From Acidobacteriaceae bacterium (GTDB taxonomy: Bacteria; Acidobacteriota; Terriglobia; Terriglobales; Acidobacteriaceae): a DNA stretch of 18,574 bases. The notes beneath the pieces are model-generated. The model ran no database searches. It had not been told where the DNA came from and saw only the letters and a program-made list of their open reading frames with translations. Of the stretch, positions 1 through 6,148 are shown one piece after another (within the stretch, counting starts at the first letter, position 1; every line of letters starts with the position of its first letter). The DNA lies in the NCBI GenBank assembly GCA_003168235.1, contig PMSZ01000521.1, positions 650 to 19,223 on the forward strand, in the 5' to 3' direction. Both the position numbers and the translations under genes were made by a program.

Positions 1-203
1 GCATCGTAGGTGAAATGTCCGCAGGCTTTGTGCGCTAAAAGCTCGCCGCCCAACGTGACCGCGAGGGAGCAGCCGGGGAACGCCCGCTCCGCGATCGCTT
101 TTTCGAGAATGTCGAAAGCGCCGCGAAATCGCTCTTCCTGCGCGACAAAATTGCGCGCCAGAAAGGAAAAACCGGGCTCTCGATAAGGCAGCGTCAAGTC
201 CAA
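1..203 (-). CDS. Serine hydrolase (beta-lactamase family), N-terminal fragment cut by window edge
   Basis: The minus strand is open from position 317 to the left edge with no stop. The translated part contains AFDILEKAIAERAFPG followed by SLAVTLGGELLAHKACG. This is the first helix and first strand pair of the class C beta-lactamase/esterase fold: a helix ending in PG, then a strand, a GG turn and a second strand. It matches the same region of the next gene (DAISQQQIPGAVLIVGHNG). The SxxK motif would lie just beyond the window. I start it at the TTG at 203, just before LTLPYREPGF. The frame could also begin at the ATG at 315-317, but that would leave only 17 bases to the divergent gene at 335 and adds a sequence with no family resemblance. 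No clear ribosome site supports either start. It is partial, so the exact subfamily cannot be told. Confidence 0.7.
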   Translation of the reverse strand, partial: MDLTLPYREPGFSFLARNFVAQEERFRGAFDILEKAIAERAFPGCSLAVTLGGELLAHKACGHFTYD

Positions 204-294
204 GGCTATTTTGTGAACTGATGGGGTTATAGCAAACGCGGCCAGTAGTGGCAAACCGGGAGTTACTTCGAGAGCATCGTTTGTAACGTCATCC

Positions 295-324
295 TTGAGT
301 CGCCTCTTCGCCGTCATGTACAGT
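295..324 (+). promoter_or_regulatory. Possible promoter of the serine hydrolase-NamZ fusion gene
   Basis: TTGAGT at 295-300 and TACAGT at 319-324 are separated by 18 bases, each matching four of six sigma-70 consensus positions. Transcription would begin about four bases before the GTG at 335, giving a nearly leaderless message. That agrees with the absence of a Shine-Dalgarno sequence there. This is a by-eye match only. Confidence 0.25.
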
Positions 325-334
325 CACAGCAGAC

Positions 335-2734
335 GTGAAACATCTAACGCAAAAGCTCTCATTCGTCGCTTTCCTGCTTGTTGCCCCTGCATTTTCCCAA
401 ACCTCGCCCGATTCCCGTCTCGCCGTTCTTGATCCCATCATCAACGATGCCATCTCCCAGCAGCAGATTCCGGGCGCCGTTCTCATCGTCGGTCACAACG
501 GACAAATTGTTTATCGTAAAGCTTACGGCAGCCGCGCGATCGTCCCCCGGCAAGAAGCGATGACACTCGACACCGTCTTCGATTGCGCCTCCCTGACCAA
601 GGTTATTGCCACCACGACCGCGATCATGCAGCTCTGGGAGCAGGGCAAATTTCGCATGAACGATCCGGTGGCGAAGTACATTCCGGAGTTTGCGCAGAAC
701 GGAAAACAGGACATTACCATCCGGCAGTTGCTGGTGCATTACTCCGGACTGCCCGACGACCTGGACTTGGTCAAGAAGTGGGAAGGCAAAGACGCCGCGT
801 ATCGCATGGCCTTTGAGCTGCCCCCGGAACGGCCGCCAGGCGCCGCTTTTGTTTACAGCGATATCAATTTCATCGTGCTGGGATCCCTCGTCGAGCGGCT
901 CTCCGGTGAGTCACTCGATCAGTATGCGCAGCGACATATTTTCGGACCGCTGGGGATGAAGGAAACTCGTTTCCTTCCTCCGTCGTCGTGGGAGCCGCGC
1001 ATCGCTCCCACCGAAGAGGATGAGAACCATCGCCTGCTGCGCGCTGTTGTGCATGATCCCACAGCTCGCCGGATGGGTGGAGTGGCGGGTCATGCCGGAG
1101 TATTTTCAACCGCCGACGATCTGGCGATCTTTGCCCAGGCTTTGCTCGATGGCGGCCGGGGCGTGCTGACTCCTCCGACAATCGCGAAGATGACCGCGCC
1201 GCAGCAGCCTGTGAACGGCACGACATTGCGGGGATTCGGTTGGGATATCGATTCCCCGTTTTCGACGAATCGTGGAGAGCTTCTGCCGGTGGGTAGTTTC
1301 GGCCACACAGGGTTCACGGGAACTTCACTGTGGATCGATCCAACGACGAAAACTTACATTGTGCTGGTGACGAATGCCGTACACATGAATGTAGTTCCCG
1401 AAGTCCTGGCTAAGAAAGAGAAGGGAAGCGCGGCCGCACTCAGAACCAAAATCGCAACGGCTGTGGCGGCGGTACTCGCGCTCGATCCGTCGGAAGCCGA
1501 GAAGTTGCGCGTAGCCACCATCACCGGATACAACGAAATGCAAAGCGCAGCGCGCAAGCTCGCGGTTCGCAACGGCACCGTCAAAACGGGGATCGACGTC
1601 CTGGAGGATACAAAGTTCGCCGCTCTACAGCCCGCCAAGGGTGGTGCTCCGCGCAGTATCGGACTGCTGACGAATCAAACCGGTCTCGATTCGGAAGGCC
1701 GCCGCACGATTGATGTGCTCGCTGGCGTGTCGGGAATTTCGCTCGATGCGATTTTCAGTCCCGAGCACGGAGTCACCGGAACGCTCGACACACTCAACGT
1801 AAGAAACGCAAAAGACGCCGCGACCGGAATCGAAGTTTACAGCGTTTACGGAGGGAGCGACGCGGCCCGTCGCCCGCCAGCGGATGTGTTAAAGCGGCTG
1901 GATGCGGTGGTCATCGATCTGGCCGACGCTGGCGCGCGTTTCTATACCTACGAGGCGACAGTCGGATATTTCCTCGAGGCCGCAGCGAAGGCCGATATCG
2001 AAGTAGTCCTTCTCGATCGCCCAAATCCAGTTACGGGATCGTTTGTGCAGGGCCCGGTTTCGGATGCTGGCCAAGAAAAGTTTACGAATTATTTCTCCGA
2101 GCCGGTGCGTCACGGAATGACTTTGGGCGAACTGGCGAAAATGGTGAATGCCGAACGCCACATCAACGCGAAACTCGATGTCGTCACGATCGAAGGCTGG
2201 CAGCGAGGCGACTGGTTCGACTCCACCGGTCTCCTGTGGGCGAATCCTTCGCCGAATATACGCGACCTGAATCAAACCACGCTCTATCCCGGCGTCGCGA
2301 TGATCGAAGGCACCAATGTTTCCGTGGGTCGCGGAACCGATACACCGTTTGAAGTGGTGGGTGCACCCTGGATCAAGAGCAAGGAACTGGCTGTCTACTT
2401 GAACAATCGTTCTATTCAAAGCGTGCGTTTCGTTCCGATTGCCTTTACGCCATCGGCGAGCAATTTTCCCGGTCAACGCTGCGAAGGTGTGAACCTTATC
2501 GTCACGGACCGCAATACGCTCGATTCGCCGGAACTTGGCATAGAACTGGCAGCCGCGCTCCACAAGTTGTATCCGAACGACTTCAAACTGGAGAAGATGA
2601 CCGACCTGCTCGTCAACCAGTCTGTGTTCGACGCGATCTTAGCGGGCGAAGATCCCCGGCGGATTGCCGAAGATTGGCAGGACCGGCTCACAGAATTCCT
2701 GCAACTGCGGGAAAAGTATTTGCTATATAAATAG
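335..2734 (+). CDS. Exported fusion: AmiE-like serine hydrolase + NamZ (DUF1343) exo-N-acetylmuramidase
   Basis: A 799-residue protein starting at GTG, with a signal peptide (residues 1-21, hydrophobic core FVAFLLVAPAF). Residues about 25-380 are a class C beta-lactamase/esterase-fold serine hydrolase: nucleophile motif SLTK at Ser86-Lys89, second motif YSD at 174-176 (Asn is more usual at the third place), and HTG at 324-326. Residues about 440-799 are a DUF1343/NamZ domain, recognisable from GLLTNQTG (443), SPEHG (475-479), DAGARFYTY, LLDRPNPV, NPSPNIRDL, EGTNVSVGRGT and the terminal REKYLLYK. In Bacillus subtilis, separate proteins AmiE (YbbE, serine hydrolase fold) and NamZ (YbbC) lie in one MurNAc-recycling operon; NamZ removes terminal MurNAc and AmiE cuts MurNAc from L-Ala. 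I infer that this protein joins both steps in the periplasm. The hydrolase half could instead be a D,D-peptidase or esterase. No recycling genes such as murQ lie nearby. Confidence 0.92.
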   Translation: MKHLTQKLSFVAFLLVAPAFSQTSPDSRLAVLDPIINDAISQQQIPGAVLIVGHNGQIVYRKAYGSRAIVPRQEAMTLDTVFDCASLTKVIATTTAIMQLWEQGKFRMNDPVAKYIPEFAQNGKQDITIRQLLVHYSGLPDDLDLVKKWEGKDAAYRMAFELPPERPPGAAFVYSDINFIVLGSLVERLSGESLDQYAQRHIFGPLGMKETRFLPPSSWEPRIAPTEEDENHRLLRAVVHDPTARRMGGVAGHAGVFSTADDLAIFAQALLDGGRGVLTPPTIAKMTAPQQPVNGTTLRGFGWDIDSPFSTNRGELLPVGSFGHTGFTGTSLWIDPTTKTYIVLVTNAVHMNVVPEVLAKKEKGSAAALRTKIATAVAAVLALDPSEAEKLRVATITGYNEMQSAARKLAVRNGTVKTGIDVLEDTKFAALQPAKGGAPRSIGLLTNQTGLDSEGRRTIDVLAGVSGISLDAIFSPEHGVTGTLDTLNVRNAKDAATGIEVYSVYGGSDAARRPPADVLKRLDAVVIDLADAGARFYTYEATVGYFLEAAAKADIEVVLLDRPNPVTGSFVQGPVSDAGQEKFTNYFSEPVRHGMTLGELAKMVNAERHINAKLDVVTIEGWQRGDWFDSTGLLWANPSPNIRDLNQTTLYPGVAMIEGTNVSVGRGTDTPFEVVGAPWIKSKELAVYLNNRSIQSVRFVPIAFTPSASNFPGQRCEGVNLIVTDRNTLDSPELGIELAAALHKLYPNDFKLEKMTDLLVNQSVFDAILAGEDPRRIAEDWQDRLTEFLQLREKYLLYK

Positions 2735-2815
2735 CCCTCTTCTACACAAAAAATGTTCCGCAACTCCGGTTCTCACCGCCACATTTGTTTCATATTCCTG
2801 CGCTAACTCCTCGGT

Positions 2816-2821
2816 TACAAT
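2816..2821 (+). promoter_or_regulatory. Possible -10 box (TACAAT) of the small Cys/His gene
   Basis: TACAAT matches five of six -10 positions and lies 20 bases before the ATG at 2842. A start near 2828 would give a leader of about 15 bases. No convincing -35 is seen 16-18 bases upstream. Its position argues for the ATG at 2842 rather than the TTG at 2785 in the same frame. Confidence 0.25.
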
Positions 2822-2841
2822 GCGGAGTAAGCAGGTTCCCT

Positions 2842-3114
2842 ATGACCGAGAATGTGGTTCAAATTCCGAGTGCGTTTTACCGTTGCGCCGGCCCGAATTG
2901 CGGGGTTCTAAAAGGCGCAAGCGACCGCTGGTGGGTAATGTGGAGTTCCTTCGATGACCACGACGCTCCGGTCATGCATCTGGCTCCGTGGGACGACAAG
3001 CTGGCCGTCCAGGCCGGTGCACTGCACGTTTGCGGCGAAGGTTGCGCGCACAAATTGCAGTCGCAGTTCATGGGCAATGTTCTGGAGAACCGGTCGCGGA
3101 AAAGCGCCGGTTAG
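2842..3114 (+). CDS. Small Cys/His protein, probable zinc-binding (zinc-ribbon/TRASH-like), unknown function
   Basis: This is a 90-residue soluble protein with no signal peptide. It has two metal-ligand knuckles: CAGPNC at Cys15/Cys20, and HVCGEGCAH at Cys64/Cys68 flanked by His62 and His70. The two knuckles are separated by a Trp-rich stretch (WWVMW). The second knuckle (H-x-C-x3-C-x-H-K) resembles the C-terminal half of small treble-clef proteins of the YHS/TRASH type, so one zinc ion held by four Cys is the simplest reading. I chose the ATG at 2842 because the frame upstream lacks family-like sequence and a TACAAT box lies 20 bases before it. It stands between the fusion gene (107 bases upstream) and the VirB10-like gene (111 bases downstream), both on the same strand. 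I do not recognise a named family and propose no function. Confidence 0.7.
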   Translation: MTENVVQIPSAFYRCAGPNCGVLKGASDRWWVMWSSFDDHDAPVMHLAPWDDKLAVQAGALHVCGEGCAHKLQSQFMGNVLENRSRKSAG

Positions 3115-3225
3115 GGTCCCTGAAGAAAACAGGTTGAAGAATGTCCGTTTTCCAGGTAACTGCCACAATCGCCAGAGCATCTGAAATTGGAAGCGTGCTC
3201 AATGGTTCAGGAAGGTAGGTGTTCG

Positions 3226-3933
3226 ATGAACATCCGTGCTGCTTTGACGTTCGCTCTGCTGGCGGGCACTGCCGTCGCACAGTCTACTCTCGCTCCCGAT
3301 CTCGCTACGCCCGCGGTGGAGGGTGAGAAGCCCACGCTGACCATTCCGGCCGGAACTACGATTCCGTTGGCGCTGAAGCAGGCGATTTCGACCAAGAACG
3401 CTAAGGACGGAGACCCTGTCTACGCGGTAACGGCGTTTCCCTATGTGGTCAACGATCGCATCGTGGTGCCGGCGGGGACCTATATCCAGGGAAAGATCGA
3501 GCACGTGCAGCGCGGCGGCCACATCAAGGGACGTGCCGAAGTTCTGATCCATTTCACTTCGATGATTTATCCCAACGGCTACACCGTCATGCTCGGCGGA
3601 TCGGTCGAAAACACTCCCGGAGCCGAGAAAAGTTCGATGAAAGATTCGGAAGGAACAATTCGACAGGACAGCGACACAGGCAAGAAAGCGGAAACCGCAG
3701 CGGCCACCGCAGCCACAGGAGCGACGATTGGCGGCGTCACCAATGGCCTCAAAGGAGCTGGCATTGGCGCTGCAGCCGGAGCCGTGGCCGGCCTGGCGAT
3801 CGGAGTGCTCTCCCGGGGAACCGATGTGAGACTCGAAGCGGGGACTTCGATCCAGATGGAAATTCAGCGCGACGTGACTGTGGACGCGACCCGGATTTCT
3901 TCAAAACACGAAGCCATAGCCCGCAACGACTGA
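3226..3933 (+). CDS. Exported VirB10-like beta-barrel protein with glycine-zipper segment
   Basis: This is a 235-residue protein with a clean signal peptide (MNIRAALTFALLAGTAVAQ). The ATG at 3226 is preceded by a GAAGGTAGG ribosome site (3211-3219). An in-frame TTG at 3187 has no such site and would spoil the signal peptide. Residues about 37-125 follow the VirB10/TrbI C-terminal barrel pattern: IPAGTTIPLALKQAI, a variable turn, then VVPAGTYIQGKI, and finally an FTSMIYPNGYTVML strand. Residues about 155-192 are rich in Gly and Ala with GxxxG spacing (GATIGG, GAGIGAAAGAVAGLAIG), which suits a membrane-inserting glycine zipper. A second strand pair, LEAGTSIQMEIQRDV, follows. VirB10 is a type IV secretion core protein, but no other secretion gene is nearby and the N-terminal bridge is missing. 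It is probably an outer-membrane or periplasmic protein of unknown role. Confidence 0.8.
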   Translation: MNIRAALTFALLAGTAVAQSTLAPDLATPAVEGEKPTLTIPAGTTIPLALKQAISTKNAKDGDPVYAVTAFPYVVNDRIVVPAGTYIQGKIEHVQRGGHIKGRAEVLIHFTSMIYPNGYTVMLGGSVENTPGAEKSSMKDSEGTIRQDSDTGKKAETAAATAATGATIGGVTNGLKGAGIGAAAGAVAGLAIGVLSRGTDVRLEAGTSIQMEIQRDVTVDATRISSKHEAIARND

Positions 3934-3961
3934 CAACCATCCCACGATCAGGGTTGGCAAG

Positions 3962-3983
3962 GGCACGGGTTTCAGCCCATGCC
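3962..3983. terminator. Hairpin between convergent genes (GGCACGGG / CCCATGCC)
   Basis: The arms GGCACGGG (3962-3969) and CCCATGCC (3976-3983) pair over eight bases with one mismatch around a TTTCAG loop. The element fills the 59-base gap between two genes that converge (stops at 3933 and 3993). It lacks a T-run, so it may act as a two-way terminator or RNA-stabilising stem, or be a member of a dispersed palindrome family. Confidence 0.45.
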
Positions 3984-3992
3984 GAGCAGAAT

Positions 3993-4712
3993 CTACTTCA
4001 AACTAAATACAGCGTTCACATGAGCGGTGACCGTCACGTTCTGAGGTGAGAATTCCTCGGTCGGCGCGGGGGCTTGCGCTGTCATCGCCGCCTTGGCATG
4101 GAAAGTCCTCGGCGCGAGCACGCGAATGTTCTCGAACGTGTCGACCGAAGCGTAGGAAAGTTCGCCGAGCACGCGTCCACTGGCATTAGCGAGAGACTGC
4201 GCCGAAGCGCGCGCCCGTCGGTAGGCGTCTGCCACAGCTTTGCCCTTTGCTTCTTCCGTCGCGTCGAGCGTATAGCTGAGCGACTGGCTCTCTCCGACGC
4301 TGGCATCGGCCAGTTGCTCGGTGACCGGGCCGATCTTGGAAAAATCCTTAAGCTTCAAGCTGACGCTGGTCGTGACCTGGTAGCCGATTACCTTGTGCTT
4401 CACGTTTTTCCAATCGTATTGAGGATTCACTGAAAAGAACCCGATCTCGGCAGTTTTGGGATCGATGCCGTTGGCTCGCAATACCTGGCGCGTGGCCTCG
4501 GCCTGCTTGGATGCCTGGTCGTAGGCGTCTTTGGCGGTATCGGCCTGGGTCGAAATGTTGAACTGAATGAGCGCTGTATCGGGCGCGGTTTCACACTTGC
4601 CGTCGGCGCCCACGAGAACCGTATTGGGCTGAGCGTTGACGGCAGAACTTTGCGCAACGGAAAAAGCGCTCAGAACGAGCACTGCGCAAAGGCTAACCAG
4701 GCTGATTTTCAT
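3993..4712 (-). CDS. Periplasmic SIMPL-domain (DUF541) protein
   Basis: This is a 239-residue protein with a signal peptide (residues 1-20, core LVSLCAVLVLSAFSVAQ). The mature part shows the SIMPL/DUF541 pattern: an N-terminal strand VLVGADGKCETAPDTALIQFNIST, a long helix with DAYDQASKQAEATRQVL, GIDPKTAEIGFFSVNPQYDW, VIGYQVTTSVSLKLKDFSKIG, then YTLDATEEAKGKAVADAYRRARASAQSLANASGRVLGEL. The last strands end in NVTVTAHVNAVFSLK. Known relatives (BP26 of Brucella, YggE of E. coli) are periplasmic and form ring assemblies; YggE has been linked to oxidative stress. The biochemical role is unknown. The start has a strong AAGGAG site seven bases upstream. It stands alone: the gene upstream on the same strand is a response regulator 169 bases away. 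Confidence 0.93.
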   Translation of the reverse strand: MKISLVSLCAVLVLSAFSVAQSSAVNAQPNTVLVGADGKCETAPDTALIQFNISTQADTAKDAYDQASKQAEATRQVLRANGIDPKTAEIGFFSVNPQYDWKNVKHKVIGYQVTTSVSLKLKDFSKIGPVTEQLADASVGESQSLSYTLDATEEAKGKAVADAYRRARASAQSLANASGRVLGELSYASVDTFENIRVLAPRTFHAKAAMTAQAPAPTEEFSPQNVTVTAHVNAVFSLK

Positions 4713-4719
4713 CGGCTTT

Positions 4720-4725
4720 CTCCTT
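4720..4725 (-). promoter_or_regulatory. Shine-Dalgarno site AAGGAG of the SIMPL gene
   Basis: AAGGAG reads on the minus strand seven bases before the ATG at 4712. It fixes the start and shows that this organism uses canonical ribosome sites for some genes. Confidence 0.75.
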
Positions 4726-4820
4726 CGACTTCTGCCGTGATCTCTCTTCGATCTTAACGGATATTCCGAGCCGCAGAACGCGTCCCCGCGCCTCTATAGT
4801 CGGAACGCTTCGATCCTGCC

Positions 4821-4844
4821 AGATTGCAGTCGAGATTGCAGTCA
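4821..4844. repeat. Two tandem 12-base units (AGATTGCAGTCG/A)
   Basis: AGATTGCAGTCG (4821-4832) is followed at once by AGATTGCAGTCA (4833-4844), which differs only in the last base. The pair lies in the 169-base gap between the SIMPL gene and the response-regulator gene. It is one of several short-period arrays in this window. Confidence 0.7.
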
Positions 4845-4881
4845 AAAGAAGCGAGCGATTAGGTTGGAGAGCGGCTGCGGC

Positions 4882-5958
4882 TTAGAGCTTCGGCAGCGGC
4901 GAGTCCGGGCCATTGATGTCTTTTCGCAGGTCTTCCCAGATATTGTCGGGCATCTCGAGGAAAATTTTGACGATCTGGGGATCGAACTGGCGGCCCGACC
5001 AGAGTTCGATTTCTTTGCGCGCCGCCTGAAAGCTTTGTGCCGGACGGTACGGCCGGTCGGAGGTCATCGCATCAAGCGTGTCGGCGATAGAAAACATACG
5101 CGCCCCGAGAGGAATCTCATCACCCTTCAATCCTCGAGGATAGCCGAGCCCGTCGTAGCGCTCCTGGTGGGAATAAACAATCTCGGCTGCTTCCGACAGA
5201 AACGGTATGCGCGAGATGATCTTGTAGCCGCGGAAGCAGTGCTCCTTCATAATGGCCATTTCGTCTTCGGTTAGCTTCCCCGGCTTGCGCAGGATGTCAT
5301 CGGGAATGGCCATCTTGCCGATATCGTGCAAAAAAGCGCCGCGGGCGATGATGTTGATTTCTTCCTTGGGCAATCCCATCTTGCGCGCAATTGCGATAGT
5401 GTAAGCCGTGACCCGCCTGGAGTGACCTTCAGTTTCGGCGTCTTTCAAGTCCAGCGCATCTCCCAGAGCTTCCAGCGTGATGTCGTAAGATCTTTCCAAA
5501 TTGGTGAGCGCGGTCTTCCATTGCTGGGTGCGTTCGGCAACCAGGACTTCCAGATTCGTGCGATAAGCATCATTTTCGCGCTTCAGGCGGCGATTTTCCA
5601 GCGCGCGCCGCACCGTGGCCAGTAGTTGCTCGCGCTCAAAAGGCTTGGGCAAATAGTCGTAGGCACCGTTGCGAATCGCCTGCAGCGCAACAGAAATGTC
5701 ATGGACGGTCGTGACCATGACAATCGGCATGTCAGGGTAGAGCTCTTTGGCGCGCTCCAGAAGGGCGATCCCATCCATTTCGGCCATCATCAGATCCGAA
5801 AGGACAAGGTCGAATTCGTCGCCCGATTCCAGAATCGACAGGGCTTCTACGCCATTGGCGGCCTGACGCGTCTGAAAATGCGCGCCGCCCAGCATGGAGC
5901 AGACAATCTCGCGGATTGTTTCCTCGTCGTCGACGACAAGGATGCGTTCATTTGGCAT
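4882..5958 (-). CDS. Response regulator with HD-GYP c-di-GMP phosphodiesterase domain (RpfG-type)
   Basis: This is a 358-residue cytoplasmic protein. Residues 1-120 are a complete receiver: acidic pocket DDE (10-12), phospho-acceptor Asp55 in LVLSDLMM, TT at 83-84 and Lys105 in PKPFE. Residues about 122-165 form a predicted coiled-coil linker. Residues about 170-345 are an HD-GYP domain with GHSRR (His179), HDIGK (His211-Asp212), His240, His264 and YDGLGYP (GYP at 272-274). All metal and substrate motifs look intact, so breakdown of cyclic-di-GMP controlled by phosphorylation is the likely activity. The expected HHE..P triplet after the second helix is KEHCFRG here, with Cys after His240, a mild departure. 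The gene diverges from the histidine kinase at 6148, which is its most likely partner. The start is the ATG at 5958, with only a weak CAGG upstream. Confidence 0.93.
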   Translation of the reverse strand: MPNERILVVDDEETIREIVCSMLGGAHFQTRQAANGVEALSILESGDEFDLVLSDLMMAEMDGIALLERAKELYPDMPIVMVTTVHDISVALQAIRNGAYDYLPKPFEREQLLATVRRALENRRLKRENDAYRTNLEVLVAERTQQWKTALTNLERSYDITLEALGDALDLKDAETEGHSRRVTAYTIAIARKMGLPKEEINIIARGAFLHDIGKMAIPDDILRKPGKLTEDEMAIMKEHCFRGYKIISRIPFLSEAAEIVYSHQERYDGLGYPRGLKGDEIPLGARMFSIADTLDAMTSDRPYRPAQSFQAARKEIELWSGRQFDPQIVKIFLEMPDNIWEDLRKDINGPDSPLPKL

Positions 5959-6073
5959 AGGCCTGACTGAATGTATCGCTCATTCTAGGCGTGGACTTCA
6001 CATTCCGAAAGTAACCAATTGGAGGCGGAAATCCGGCAAATACGGACGGTGCGCGTGATATGTAAAAGACTGG

Positions 6074-6148
6074 GTGTTCGTGCGCCTATTGGCGCCGCTC
6101 GTCTATTTATGGGTCCTGCCTGGCTGTTTGGGAATCGGATTGGCTTGA
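6074..6148 (+). CDS. Possible hydrophobic micro-ORF coupled to the histidine kinase
   Basis: A 24-codon frame begins at GTG 6074 and ends at TGA 6146-6148, overlapping the ATG at 6148 as TGATG. Its product (VFVRLLAPLVYLWVLP, then GCLGIGLA) would be one membrane helix. The arrangement would allow translational coupling. No ribosome site is visible before the GTG, so it may be chance, a leader peptide, or remains of an earlier N-terminal helix. Confidence 0.2.
   Translation: MFVRLLAPLVYLWVLPGCLGIGLA

Noticed and set aside
1889..2563. Long open frame of 224 codons on the minus strand inside the fusion gene
   Set aside because: It lies wholly antisense to the well-conserved NamZ domain, shows no recognisable family, and is what high GC and codon bias produce.
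3123..3155. GAAAAC/GTTTTC inverted repeat before the VirB10-like gene
   Set aside because: Six-base arms with a large loop in AT-rich sequence; expected by chance.
3226..3933. Remnant of a type IV secretion island suggested by the VirB10-like fold
   Set aside because: No other secretion, relaxase or conjugation gene and no mobile-element boundary; the protein is complete with its own signal peptide.
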